Notes: generated by a model from the letters alone, not told the origin. Shown: positions 1-10,704, counted from the stretch's first letter. The stretch is 64,000 nucleotides of DNA from Ypsolopha sequella (GCA_934047225.1 OW203985.1:8325501-8389500); one strand, 5' to 3'. Made by a program: numbers and translations.

Positions 1-250
1 ATGATCTTCTCAAAACCAACTTAAAATGCTGTTTTTACTTTGTTTGGACAAGACCTTGACTAATTAAATTTCAAACCCATGCTTTATAAACCTGGCTAAT
101 ACCAGAGAATATAAAGCATTACTACATAATACTGAACTATTGGCGGCAACTGCCACATACCATTATGTTTTTAAATTTTTAACTTCTACGCAAAAAATAC
201 AAAATTAAGTTATGCACTCTGTGCTAAGCGACTGACATTTAACCTTAAGT
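1..250. repeat. Dispersed repeat family C, copy 1
   Basis: The first 60 bases match the reverse complement of about 54505-54563. The part from about 129 to 247 matches 13352-13462 and 54592-54713 in direct orientation, and 10262-10378 in inverted orientation. The shared core includes 'ACTGAACTATTGGCG' and 'GACTGACATTTAACCTTA'-like text. No coding capacity is seen. The class is unknown. Confidence 0.6.
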
Positions 251-289
251 AGCTTTTTATAATTAGATAATAATAAGAAAATAAACTCT

Positions 290-350
290 ATATGTTTCGA
301 TATATTTCGACCTCATCAGTGAGGCCGTCATCGGGAGTGATTGACAGGTA
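290..350 (-). repeat. Penelope-like terminal fragment with hammerhead-like motif
   Basis: On the minus strand this stretch reads 'CTGTCAATCA', then a CCGATGAC core, a 6-bp stem (GGCCTC/GAGGTC with one wobble), GAAA and a self-complementary TATA followed by ATC. The same order and much of the same sequence ('CTGTCAATCA' then 'GTCGAAATATATC') occurs at the 3' end of the Penelope-like element ending at 48971. It is therefore probably a relic terminus of that family. The ribozyme reading is inference; the core differs from CUGANGA by one base. Confidence 0.4.
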
Positions 351-936
351 AAAAATTAAAATATATGTATATGAAAATATGTATTTTTTGTATAAAAGGT
401 TTTTAATTCTGTAGCCTGTTTGTTTTAAGTTTGTTTTAAGGTTCAAGTAAGTGATTGTTATTATTGAAAATTATAAGGTAATTCTGACTCTGAAGAGGTA
501 CTCTGAGTAATGATTAGTTAATCATAGGGTCCTGACATTGACCACCTCATTTTGCATCAAGTAGAACTGAACTCTATGATTTTTTATTATAGTTTAAAAT
601 AGCGCGCTCTGAGCCGTGGCTGTTACGACCACCGAAACATCGCGCGCTCTTGAAAAACACGTTTTACGTTCACTAAACGTTTTTACGGTAACATTTTCAG
701 AAAACTATCCGTAAATTACATTTTTCTTAATTTCTTGTATTTTTCCTACGATTTGGTAATGTAAATTTTATATAAAACGAAAAAACCATAAAAAATCAAC
801 CAAGTTTCGGATTTTTTTTCGATCAAGCAAAGTATAACGTATCGCGTTTTGAACCGCAAAAAAGTCTGCAGAAAGACATATATAATAAAGATATAGATAA
901 AGAAAGAATAGATACATCTAACTAAGATATACAAGG

Positions 937-1182
937 GGTAACAGAAAGGTGTAACCATATTTGAAGAGCTTATTCAGTCAATGATATAGAACAACTTTTA
1001 CTACGGAGCCTTCGCTGATATCTCAAAAAAAAAATCTACCCTTCCATACATTTCGGCCGAGCGGCATTGCAGTTTTCTATGAAACAGTTAACTTTTTTAT
1101 TCGAGATACAGGTTTTGTTCCATAGTAAAAGTTGTTCCATAGTAAAAGCTCTTCAAATATGGTTACACCTTTCTGTTACACG
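937..1182. mobile_element. MITE with long terminal inverted repeats
   Basis: The left end 'GTAACAGAAAGGTGTAACCA' reappears inverted at the right end. Inverted similarity continues through 'TATTTGAAGAGCTT' and, less well, 'AACAACTTTTACTA', giving arms of about 40-70 bases. The roughly 245-base body has no coding capacity. No clear target duplication is visible, so the superfamily is unassigned. Confidence 0.6.
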
Positions 1183-2079
1183 TTATATATTTTTTACAGA
1201 CACAAAATATGACAGTTTCATGGTTTAAAATTAATCAGAAAAGAGACAAACTTGGGATAAGCCCTCGTTAATATTTTTAGTTTTACAGTTTTTAGTTTTA
1301 TTTTAGTTTTACATAATAACGATGTTTTATTCATCTATCTGTAGAATATATTCTAAAACACAAAACTACTATTAGCCTGACTGATCTGTCTCTATTCGCT
1401 TTTTATTAAGCCCTTTTTTAATAAAATGGGTTGACAAAAGGAATAAGTCAATTCCTGTCAATACCCTTCATTCATATTTCTTTAATTTGAAAATAAAGTT
1501 AAAGTCTCGCCTTATTAGGGTTCCATACATTAAAAAAAGAAACGGAACCGAAAAAAAATAAATTAATTGTTTGTTCTGATGAAAATAAAGTTTTATTTAA
1601 TGTAATATCAATAATCAAATCAACAAAAACAATACATATTTTTTTCATTTACCTTATTTTACGGCTTTGATTCAGCAAAAACGATATCTGACGAGCGTCT
1701 CTAAACAGGAATATAAAGCAGCAGAAAGCTGATAGAAAGAGATCGGACATAGAAATGAGTGAGAGGAAATGATTTAAGTTTTTTTTTTGTGATGTTAAGA
1801 TGATGATAAGGTTTTTTTGTGCATTATTTTCGTAAATTACCTGATGTCGATAAATAAAAGAGTACCTACCTCTTTAAAAATAATTAATGGTATGAGCAAC
1901 TATCAGTTTAGAGTTAAATGCACTACAATACTAATACATGATTATTGTACAAAATTGTTTTTTTAGGAAGAGAAATTTTAAAGCTAAGTACTTATTAATA
2001 TTATAGTACAAACTATTATTGTCAAACGAGATATTAATAATATAGTGCGAATTATAAATTTTAAAGCTAAGAGTTAACA
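1183..2079. other. AT-rich DNA, nothing recognised
   Basis: No gene, RNA or repeat shared within the window is seen here. It contains short homopolymer runs and a 'GGGTTCC'/'GGAACC' pair near 1518 and 1546. Confidence 0.5.
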
Positions 2080-2685
2080 TTTATTAATTGCAGACTGTCA
2101 AAGAAAATATACTATATGAGACAGGTAGACAAAGATGTATTATATGGTTTTCTTTTTTACCATTACCCTGATTTTCTGCTGTCTTGTATTTTCTTATCCC
2201 TTAGTTATACTTAGATATAAGTAATTTGTATAATATAAGTTTTATGTTTTAAAAAGACATGATCTTGCTAAGTTTCTTGCCATTCTTCTTAGCAAGACTA
2301 TTCGAATGGGCGGAGGTAGGCATGTATTTATATATGTAACCTATTAGTATGTAGTATGTAGAATGAGATTTGGTCGGCCGACTGGATTCGTGCTGGGGGC
2401 TCGGTTAGTGATCATTGAACCTTGTTCCTGGTCCCTGGCCGGGTCTCCAGTATGGATTCGGGTGGTTGATTGGATTTCACCTTGCATAATTATAGATTTT
2501 ACCTATCATTTTAATCGTATACCTATATATATTGCTACATAAATTAAATAAACCTTTAATTTAGTTCATGTACATTTATTATTTTATTACATATATTTTA
2601 ATAAGATTAAAATTTGACTCGTAAAAAGTGTATAATGTATACCTACTTTACAAAATAAACAATTTGAATTTGAATTTGAGCGTTT
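2080..2685 (+). repeat. About 600-bp dispersed retroposon-like repeat, copy 1
   Basis: The same sequence lies inverted at 28137-28705, with partial copies at 4968-5050 and 22960-23150. The copy ends in a GAATTT tandem tail (about 2660-2685), as expected for the 3' tail of a LINE or SINE-like retroposon. A palindromic segment (about 2370-2500) carries the TTCACCTTG end shared with the palindromic MITEs at 49432 and 51108. No protein is encoded. Confidence 0.6.
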
Positions 2686-2689
2686 TAAA

Positions 2690-3344
2690 GTCGGAACCAT
2701 TATTATTAAAGTTCATTTATATATATCCCAAAAAATAATAAGGAGATTAATAATTAAATATTAATATATAATAAAAGACCGAAAAGAAACAATTTAGCGC
2801 ACACTTTCATTATGCTAAACATCAGTATAATAATAAAATAAAAGAGAAATATAGACTATTTATGTAAATGTGTTTATGTAAATGTAAATTTAAATAAAAA
2901 AAAATTGAGCACCATTGTATTTTTGGTATGAGTATCACCTCAAATCAACAAACTTATTACTGAAGACCGAATCAACATTCTGTATGTAAGCGAAACAATG
3001 AACCATGTCTTGTTTTAATTGTCAAGGTCGTGTTAAGGTCCTGAAAGAAGTTAAATTGACAGAAATTGTAATACATTCAATGACTACATTGCATTGTTGT
3101 TGAATTCAGAACAATATTGCTGTCAGACATAAATCAATGTAACAACAACGTATACACATACTACATCTAACAATGGACATAATATAACAATAGTTCTATT
3201 AAGGGGAATGATGAGGCATATAAATGAAATGACAGACTTATAGGATAATTTTGTTGCAATAATCTGGAAACCCACAGACATTCAAATATACAACTATGTT
3301 CTCCTAACGTGTATGAAGTGAGTTTGTATAAACCACGTCAATTG
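2690..3344. other. AT-rich DNA, nothing recognised
   Basis: No supported gene, RNA or repeat is seen in this stretch. Confidence 0.4.
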
Positions 3345-3785
3345 GCATATACTAAATTATGAAGCCGTATTTTTGTAGTTTTTGTCTAAAAAACCTCATG
3401 ATGATGAATATTTTTACAAAAAGGCTGCAACTTCCATTTGCCCTCGTGTGACGTCACTTGAGTAATGGCTGTTTAGAAATGTGTCCTTTGCTATCAAGAT
3501 AAATTTATAATAATTAGCTTCAGACTAATTTGAAAGCTAGATGACAGATGAGTAGACAGACAGAGACAGACCACTTTTTTTTATAAGCAATCCCACATCA
3601 CAATCAGTATGATGTCTTAAATTCTCAAATGACTAGGTAATCGGACAATTCTTTAAAAAATCATACAAAAATATTGTTTAATTTATATACCAAAATAATG
3701 AAAACTGTGTCCTAAAATGGCGTTTATTCTATGAAAATAATAATAATTAAAAATATATATAAATTAAGCTAAAGGAATTGGTTTA
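3345..3785 (+). repeat. Dispersed repeat family A, copy 1
   Basis: This is a 430-450 bp non-coding repeat with four copies in the window: here, 14345-14735 and 47045-47490 in the same orientation, and 17600-17960 inverted. The shared core includes 'CATGATGATGAATATTTTTA', 'GTGTGACGTCACTTGAG' and 'GTGTCCTTTGCTAT'. No terminal inverted repeats or poly(A) tail could be fixed, so the class is open. Confidence 0.65.
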
Positions 3786-3959
3786 TATATTTACTGTAAA
3801 TAAATCTTTTGTAAACTTTTATTTTACTGATTTAAAACTTTATATTGATTTTCTATCGAGTATTGATTTTAGGATTTAGGTAGTTGTTTATTTATGAAAT
3901 TTGTTTAAATGATATCTAGCAAGTTAGAAAAAAGCGTGTTTTTACTTCAATCAGAAGCC

Positions 3960-4130
3960 GAGTTATTTAGTTTCGCAGCCGGATTATGAAAAACCCGCCT
4001 TTTTCTAGTTAATCGAAACAGAAAACCTAAATAAAAAAAATTCATTCAATAGATTCAACAAAACCATTACCTATGTATTGTGTTTGCTGCCATCTCAAAG
4101 TTTCCATTGGTTTCTGTAAATTAGAATTAA
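3960..4130 (+). mobile_element. Harbinger-like MITE, partial copy
   Basis: This copy matches the complete MITE at 43574-43819: the end sequence 'TTTCGCAGCCGGATT' is followed by 'AACCCGCCTTTTTCTA' and by 'AAGTTTCCATTGGTTTCTGT'. The outermost GAGTGG and the second end are missing or degraded here. Confidence 0.55.
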
Positions 4131-4164
4131 AAAAAAAATTACTTAAAATGTTTTGAAATCTGGG

Positions 4165-4240
4165 GGCACGGCAGTGCCCCCGCCGAGTCTCGCAAAAAAA
4201 CGCGGAACGGCCGTACCATCCTTTTCTCGAAGCAACTCAC
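4165..4240. other. GC-rich palindromic patch
   Basis: 'GGGGGCACGGCAGTGCCCCC' is an imperfect palindrome in otherwise AT-rich DNA. A related GC-rich text occurs inverted near 37680-37740 ('GGGGGCACTGCCGTG', with 'CTTCGAGAAAAGG' next to it). It is probably part of a dispersed repeat. Confidence 0.35.
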
Positions 4241-4261
4241 GGAACTTTCAACCCCCCTGTA

Positions 4262-4610
4262 TCTTCATATACTACGTTTTTCAATGCATAGTGTAAGGAA
4301 ATACAACAAATATAATCTTGTGAACTTTAAATTATGATTGGCTCAAAAGGAATGTATCCAGAGCCGTTAAACAGTGGAAAAAAAAGTATAACATTTATGG
4401 TACACAAGAAAGGCTGTAGGTTAGCCAACCATTGTAAATGAATAAAAAATAATAATAATAATAAAGCCCTAGGGCAAAATAATCGACTTTCTGTTCGGTT
4501 TTGATGCATAAAAAGTGAGCCTTTACGAGCACTTGCATTGAAAACTTCTTTAAATTTACAATAAAACATTGTTAAAACTTTCATACAATAGCATGAAATT
4601 AAATATTTCA
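4262..4610 (+). repeat. Dispersed repeat family E, copy 1
   Basis: Copies lie at 50405-50810 (same orientation) and 35850-36245 (inverted). The shared landmarks are 'ACTACGTTTTTCAATGCATA', 'GATTGGCTCAAAAGG' and 'CCCTAGGGCAAAATAATCGA'. Similar peptides can be translated from each copy, but there is no codon signal, so I treat it as non-coding. Confidence 0.6.
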
Positions 4611-5462
4611 TACTACTACGGGTATAATAATAGTTGTCAGCGAAACAAATTTCAAACGTGTTGCGTCTACATTAAATGCCAATTTGAAATAATCCTATGA
4701 TTGTGATGACTATTTTTTCATCTACAATTTTAATGTCAAGGTAATGCTAAATTGTATAAGCCAATCTCAGACCAAATAAAAGTCAAGACGTAGTTTACTC
4801 CATGTAACGGATGAGGCAGGCCAAAAGTGAGGCAGTTTCGTGATCGTACACGTCTTGAAACTCACGTTTTTACACTACATGTATTTTGTATTTTTTATCT
4901 CTTTATTCAATTAAAGAATAGGCTTACTTTTTACATTTATTTGTTTGTTTGTTTGTATTATGAAAAAAAAAGACATGATCTTGCTAAGTTTCTTACCCTA
5001 CTTCTTATCACGACTAATCGAATGGCGGAGTTAGGCATATATTTATAATATTACTAGCTGACCCGGTGAACTTCGTATCACTTACCTCTTAATATAAACC
5101 ATATGTATGTATTTCAGAGCCGGCAGCTTTATAAAGGCATCATCAGATAGGCTACGTATCGGCTACATAGTGGGCGGAAAGAGTGGGCAAATCACGCACA
5201 CATGTCCAGCTTAATGTTCATAATTATGCATGCATATTATATATGCATAATAATGCATGAGACATTATATTAGATTATAGACACTTATATTAACAAATAA
5301 GGTACCAGCCTATTTTTTTTATCTGTATCGATTACGCCACATTACTAAACGTAATAGTAACCTGCCAACACTGACTGTCAGTGTCACTGTCACCGAACTT
5401 TCCAAGAAAATATAATTGATATTTCAAAACTATTTTTCAGAAGTTACAGTTAACTTTTAACA

Positions 5463-5795
5463 ATGCATTGTCCCTTTTGTAAAAAGTGGATAGAACGGCA
5501 GAAAAACAGAAGTACCTGTCCTAGTTGCACAAAACAATTGTAAAGATGCGATGAATGTTTCACAATAACCGCTGATACCTTCAAGTTTTGTATAAAGTGC
5601 GGTCACAATTTGAACCGAATAATACGAATTAATAGGGCTAAGGAACAAAAAAATCTAGTGAAACAACAACTGTTATTAAAACCGAAGTTCGTCTCAACAA
5701 TGCCATCATCATCATCTGTGTCATCATCTGAAGGAATAACATTTTCAGAACTTAATTTAACTGCCGATGAACTAAAAGATTTGGATGAGATTTAA
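5463..5795 (+). pseudogene. Small zinc-ribbon protein frame inside the Helitron
   Basis: An ATG at 5463 opens a 110-codon frame interrupted once by an in-frame TAA at 5541-5543. Four CxxC pairs are visible: CPFC (residues 3-6), CPSC (19-22), CDEC (about 29-32) and CIKC (about 43-46). This is the layout of a double zinc ribbon. A basic stretch follows (RIIRINRAKEQK), then a serine run and an acidic C-terminus (SELNLTADELKDLDEI). The frame stays open for 24 codons beyond the final TAA. AATAAA follows near 5983. It lies antisense to the Rep relic, so it may be a captured host fragment or a Helitron accessory gene. I do not recognise the family. Confidence 0.5.
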
Positions 5796-6002
5796 GAAAC
5801 TCATGAACACAACATCGGCAATATTCGCCACGCCGTCAAGTCCTGGCGAGGCAAGTCAAGACATCTTTAGCAAGTCTGGTTCGCATTTGCTGTTAGATTA
5901 ATTGATATGTTGCCAAATCAGGTGTCAATCGCGGAAATTTAAGAAAATATGGTTCCTACCGTAAAGGTTGATTTATATAGTCTTTAATAAAAAATATTTG
6001 AA

Positions 6003-6772
6003 TTATATCAAATTGAATATTAGTTCAGACATATATGTATTAGTCAACAAATATACCCAAATGCACGACACCGTGGTTGGCCTTCCAATGTAAGTGGCCG
6101 GCAAAATTGTCATTTTTCCCACATTGTTTGCATTGCCATCGGCATTAATAGCATCGCGAAGATGAGTGTACTCTTCAGATCGAAGCTGCTGTTGGTTTAG
6201 ACGGATGTACGTCAATCGTTCACGGATTCTGTTTGAATAAAAGTTCATAGCACCTACTTTTTTGTTGGTTTCAGCACCTGTAATCAATTAATCAGTCATC
6301 CCAAAAACTAATGAGTCTAATATATCAGGTGGTGGGACTAACTGTGGCAATTTTACTTTACCACCAGCACAACATAATCCTGCAAATTCACCGCTGTATT
6401 TTAAAGCTTTACAATGTTGACAAATGATTGACATTTCCCCAATTGTTACAGATTTGTCGGCACTATAATCTATTTCTTGATCGTAGGAGAATGCTCCTCG
6501 TGCCAGGTTCACAGGAACATTGCGTCTGCGGAATCGATCAATTTCATTTTCCCGTGCTCGCTGCTGTTGTGATCGATGTGCCCGAACTCGTTCCATTCTA
6601 TGCCTATTATCCACTTCATTGTAATTCACTCTAGAATGCAAATCTGTCATACCAATACGACTGTATCATTATCAGTCTCTCGCTGGTCATCAGTGCGATT
6701 AGCGCGTGAGGTAGCTCGTCGCACATTCGATCGACTTCGACGACCTATGTTAGGTCGTTTTCTCCTCGGCAT
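6003..6772 (-). pseudogene. Helitron Rep/helicase N-terminal relic
   Basis: An ATG at 6772 starts a basic N-terminus (MPRRKRPNIGRR) as in Helitron Rep proteins. A frameshift near 6650 leads into an arginine-rich coil and a zinc-like block (CQHCKALKY...LCCAGGKVKLP) that family members carry upstream of the Rep domain. After a stop near 6288 the next frame (from 6287) has the RLTYIRLNQQQLRSEEYTHLRDAI and ILPATYIG blocks of the Rep region. The text between these blocks is missing, so a large internal deletion removed most of the helitron-like N domain. No HUH motif, Rep tyrosines or helicase motifs remain. It is non-functional. Confidence 0.75.
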
Positions 6773-7562
6773 TGTAAGCAGTATCAGAATGATAAATCAA
6801 GTTTTGAATCTTTTTTCAGGTGTTAAAAACATAATGTGTGCGGGTAATAGATAAATTGAATGCAATTCCGTGCATTTTGATACTTGACTGCTTGTTAACT
6901 GACACAATCCAATGTGATCTTCTAAAATAATCGTTAAAATATTTTTACGGATTTTTTCGAGGGTTTGACAATTTTATAATTGCTAAAAACTAAGAAAAAA
7001 GGAAGCAGTTTGATCACAGAAAACTGTAGTCATAATGTAAAACCGGTAAAACCTCATACAAATTTCATAGTATCGGGGCGTTTTGACATTTGATAAACAG
7101 TCGCTGATTTGATTTTTAGGGAAGTACCCAATTTTAGATCGTATAGCGAACTTTACTGTTTCAAAGTATATTTCTGAACGCACCCAACACAACAATCAAG
7201 TGTCATTATAATGTCAGTATTTTACATGTTTTAAATCTAAATACACGATAATCAGACTATTATGGATATATGTTGTCGATTCCAAACCCTTATTTAATCT
7301 AGATATACATGTTTTTATTCCTAAAATACCGAACCGACGCGACGGGGCGAACATCAAATGTTTGACAGGTAAGAACAGTTTGTATGGGAAAATAAAATTG
7401 TCGTTTTTAGTATTTTCCTCGCAATTTTTTCACATTTTCTCATCGCTTAAACCTTCCCTGGACTTCCACGAATATTTCAAGACTAAACATAGCCAAATCG
7501 GTTCAGCCGTTCTCGAGTTTTAGCGAGACTAACGAACAGCAATTCATTTTTATTTATATAGA

Positions 7563-7873
7563 TAGAAGAATAGATAGATAGATTTATTCCTTATTCCTAT
7601 ATTTTTCATTTAATTCAAGTATTTTTTTTATTAAATCTGATCTTTATGATTTCTTTGTGTATTTCCCCATATTATTATTTATTATAATAAACTATTACCT
7701 ATACCAATAGACATATACTATTTTATTATATTACATTAAAACCGACCTGTAATAAGTGTACCTGATATACCTACATTACATAAATAAATATATTTAATTT
7801 AATGTCATGTTTACAAAACCGGCCTCACTTCAATATTGAGACGTGGTCTGTGAAGCCCCGTCTTGAATTTGTA
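7563..7873. other. AT-rich flank with short (GATA)n
   Basis: A short GATA microsatellite abuts the Helitron end (about 7561-7582). The remainder has a LINE-tail-like AT-rich text ending near 7805. There is no gene. Confidence 0.4.
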
Positions 7874-8303
7874 TTAAGGCGCTCTTATCCAAGAACAGTG
7901 ACTCTCTGTCTTTTTCTTTACGTGTAAGGAGTAAAGAAAATAACCACACTTTTGTACTTTTTCGTTGTTTTTATCGGTTTTTAAATTGTTTAAAAATAAG
8001 GGATGTTTATTAAAACCCAACTACGTGGTCGACCTAGAAAATTTAAAGAGCAATATTACCAGATATGTTTCGTTAATAAAAGAGTGGAATTATGGAAATG
8101 GCATGATTTGAAAGGTCTTATTACATGCTGTGTTCGTGAATTATTTCTATCAAGCAAAGTTTATCTGATCGTGTAACACATGCGTGGAAGACCTAGATAA
8201 AGGTTCGAACTATATTGCATATTTTTTTTTTGGAAGTTTTAGACGATCTTTGAAAGTTCTATTTGACTTTGAAATTACTGATTTTGGGATAAGAGCGCCT
8301 TAA
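7874..8303. mobile_element. MITE flanked by TTAA
   Basis: Both ends read TTAA followed by GGCGCTCTTATCC in inverted orientation (7874-7890 and 8287-8303). The inverted repeats are perfect for 17 bases including the TTAA. The 422-base body is non-coding. A TTAA target duplication fits the piggyBac superfamily, but TTAA is itself a palindrome, so this assignment is tentative. Confidence 0.55.
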
Positions 8304-8853
8304 GTCTGAGAAGCCGATATGTTTATCCTTATTGCCAATTATTTTATTCTTTTATCCAATTTCCCCCTCTAATCGTCAAAAAAACGTTTTAAATTTTTGC
8401 GGTATTACGAGGTATTATTGAAAAGGTCATTTGCGAAACCACTAATACCCGTAAGTAGTAGTTACTAGCAATAGGAACTACTCATCCAATAGCTTGCATC
8501 ACAAAAATGCGGTTAAGTGACTAGAAAATGCATTATTTAACACATTTAAAAAGCAATTTATTTGAAACACGATTCTGGTTGTATTCTGAACAATCATTTG
8601 ACATTACAATAATGATGATAATTAAACATTCCATTATGTGGCGAAACCCTAAAATACAGGAATCTAGATCTCTTTGAGATGGAAACTTTTTTAACGTGTT
8701 GCCAGGCCTAGAGATAAAATAACTGTGAACGATCTGTACCTATCGTGGCCGCGGCCGGTAACTCAATGATTCCCTTAACTTGCCTTTTGCATCTAATTGT
8801 GGATAATAATAATAATAACTTACCGTAAAAATGAATATTGCAATGTAAACTGA
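8304..8853. other. Unassigned DNA before the OTU relic
   Basis: No feature is recognised. It may include the upstream part of the element that carried the OTU domain. Confidence 0.35.
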
Positions 8854-9320
8854 AATATTGTACACCTAGTTGTCCCTATACCTGGAGATGGTTCATGTTG
8901 GTTCCACCTTTTGTCATTCTCTATGTATGGGAACATTGAGTCGTCGTATGACATTAGGTTTGCGGTAGTCGAGTATGTGGTAGCGCATTGGGATGAAATA
9001 CAACTTTATACGTGTGACGAGCGTGGAGACACATTAACGCTGACCTGTACTCGACAGCAATGATGAAAACTACCACCTACGGTTCCGTATCCGAACTTAT
9101 GGCAGCCACTTCTTTGTATCCATTTACCTTCGAGGTTTACAAAAATGGCCGTTTGGGAGGATCATTTAGTGGCGATCCTGGGACGCCAGTGAAACGTTTA
9201 CAATTCTCTGGTAGTTTCTTAGTTGGTCATTATGAAGTGCTCCTTCCCGATACTAGTTTCTCTGGAGTATGTCCAAATGATCAGTTAAAGGGAGTGCGCT
9301 TTAAGAAAATCCGTAGCTGA
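8854..9320 (+). pseudogene. OTU-type cysteine protease domain relic
   Basis: The first frame (8854-9063) contains the OTU cysteine box PGDGSCWFHLLS, with the Cys codon at 8896-8898, followed by DIRFAVVEYVVAHW. It stops at 9061. The second frame, from the ATG at 9060, continues with TTTYGSVSELMAA, FEVYKNG and SGSFLVGHYEVLLP. The histidine codon at 9228-9230 is in the position of the OTU catalytic His. A frame change near 9060 therefore splits one domain. OTU proteases remove ubiquitin; in insects such fragments often belong to Helitron-type or retrotransposon polyproteins. No host exon structure is seen, so I read it as transposon debris. Confidence 0.65.
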
Positions 9321-9380
9321 CGTGCAAGAAATATTACCCGAGAAGAAAAAAAGGAGGACTACCTACAAAAAGAAATGAGA

Positions 9381-9999
9381 TCCCATCAAAAACATAAAAT
9401 GTACAAAAAGGTCAAGTCTCGCAATGCAATCTTTCTACCGTAAAAAGTTGTGAGATCTTATGTAAAGCCAAGTCTGTTATTTTAGTTTGTATGGAAGCAC
9501 CTTTTCATTTTAGTTAGTATGGGAGCACCTATTTAACAAATGTATTATTAATTGTTTCCTAATTAGTTACCTACCAACATTAAGTGACTGTATTAACATT
9601 AGTCATCTTTATTTCTCTAATAAAATATAGTGACTTGGCAATCGCAGAGCACAAATAAAGCGCTGATGCGTAGAAATATCTTCTCAAATCGCAAACAAAT
9701 TGGTATTAGGTAGATATGTTGAGTATGTTGCTGTGCGATTGCGAAGTCACTATATTTTATTATAGAAATAAAGATGACTAATATTAATACAGTCACTTAA
9801 TGTTGGTAGGTAACTAATTAGGAAACAATTAATGATACATTTGTTAAATAGGTGCTCCCATACTAACTAAAATGAAAAGGTGCTTCCATACAAACTAAAA
9901 TAACAGACTTGGCTTTACATAAGATCTCACAACTTTTTACGGTGGAAAGATTGCATTGCGAGACTTGACATTTTTGTACATTTTATGTTTTTGATGGGA
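9381..9999. repeat. Inverted repeat with 273-bp arms
   Basis: The arms 9381-9653 and 9727-9999 are near-perfect reverse complements, starting TCCCATCAAAAACATAAAAT on the left and ending with its complement on the right. The spacer is 73 bases. Only scattered mismatches are visible, so the arms are either young or kept alike by gene conversion. There is no coding capacity. It could be a foldback element or palindromic MITE, and a transcript would form a long hairpin RNA. Confidence 0.8.
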
Positions 10000-10009
10000 T
10001 TCTATTTTA

Positions 10010-10180
10010 CAGAAACCACTGGAAACTTTGCGATGGCAGCATACACAATACACAGTTAATAAGGTTTTATTGAATAACTATTGAGTGAATTTTGATTTTA
10101 AAACATCTAAATTCAAAAAGTAAGATTATAAAAAGGCGGGTTTTTCACTATCCGGCTGCGAAACCGCTCTTAATAAAAAC
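10010..10180 (-). mobile_element. Harbinger-like MITE, partial copy
   Basis: In the reverse orientation this matches the MITE at 43574-43819, from 'GAAACCACTGGAAACTTTGC' to 'CCGGCTGCGAAACCGCTC', followed by TTA. Confidence 0.55.
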
Positions 10181-10261
10181 GCAATCTTTCGAGAGCACGT
10201 GATTGTTGTTACAGCCACGCTTAGACCATATAAGAAAAACGACAAAGAGTTCAGTTCTAAG

Positions 10262-10378
10262 GTGAAATATCAGTCGCTCAGTACAAAGTGCACAACTTAA
10301 CTTTGTTTTCCTTGTTAGGAAGTATAATGTGAAAAAGATATTGGTCTATGGCAATTCACGCCAATAGCTCAGTATAAG
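10262..10378 (-). repeat. Dispersed repeat family C, inverted copy
   Basis: This is the reverse complement of the family seen at 129-247 and 13352-13462. The inverted pair 10262-10378 and 13352-13470 brackets the Penelope-like element, so that element may have inserted inside a larger family C unit. Confidence 0.5.
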
Positions 10379-10602
10379 TTAGGTTTTATTCTTTTAATAA
10401 AAAACTTACCTAAAAACTTAAATAACATTAAAAACTTAAATTTGTAGATATATTAATAATTTGCAATATTCCGCTAAACACTCCCACCATGCTATTCAAA
10501 ATGCAGACTCAAGCACCGCCCGCCCTCCCGCATAAAACATGCACAAGCAAAGCAAGCAGTACGAGCACAAAATAAAGCAATCTTAAATAACAAGCAAGAA
10601 AA

Positions 10603-10644
10603 CTTATCGACACGTGTTTCGCCTCTAAACGAGGCATCCTCGGG
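10603..10644 (-). ncRNA. Hammerhead-like ribozyme motif in Penelope-like terminus
   Basis: On the minus strand the order is CCCGAGGATG, a perfect 5-bp stem (GCCTC/GAGGC, loop GTTTA), GAAA, then the palindrome CACGTG inside ACACGTGTC. This matches the hammerhead layout of core, stem II, GAAA and a short self-complementary stem III before an NUH site. The CUGANGA box is replaced by CGAGGATG, and stem I is not evident. A second copy at 37073-37114 changes one stem base to a G-U wobble, keeping the pairing. Hammerhead ribozymes at Penelope-like termini are established; activity of this variant is inference. Confidence 0.45.
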
Positions 10645-10704
10645 ATGTGTAGTCCGCCCGACCGCTCGACAGCAAATGACGAGCTGCCGCCCGGAGCTCA
10701 CCTT

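Larger units (their letters stand above)
5054..7562 (-). mobile_element. Helitron, 2.5 kb, degenerate
   Basis: On the minus strand the element starts 'TCTATATAAATAAAAATG' at 7562, followed by the 'CTCGAGAACGGCTGAACCGA' block typical of insect Helitrons. It ends in CTAG at 5057-5054 followed by T, the expected Helitron 3' terminus. Inside are the N-terminal relic of a Helitron Rep/helicase protein (minus, 6003-6772) and a separate zinc-ribbon reading frame on the plus strand (5463-5795). The helicase region is absent, so the copy could not move on its own. Helitrons move by rolling-circle transposition and make no target-site duplication. The ends and the Rep relic are seen; the family name is inference. 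Confidence 0.75.

Noticed and set aside
601..650. Hammerhead-like hairpin: AGCGCGCT arms around CTGA, a GTGG/CCAC stem and GAAACATC
   Set aside because: The CUGANGA box lacks its GA, and the CTGAGCC text leaves no proper core. Part of it recurs at 34690-34735 without the GAAAC, so it is more likely a repeat end than a ribozyme.
7874..8303. Certain piggyBac element
   Set aside because: TTAA flanks fit, but the TIRs do not start with a recognised piggyBac motif and TTAA is self-complementary; kept only as an unclassified MITE.
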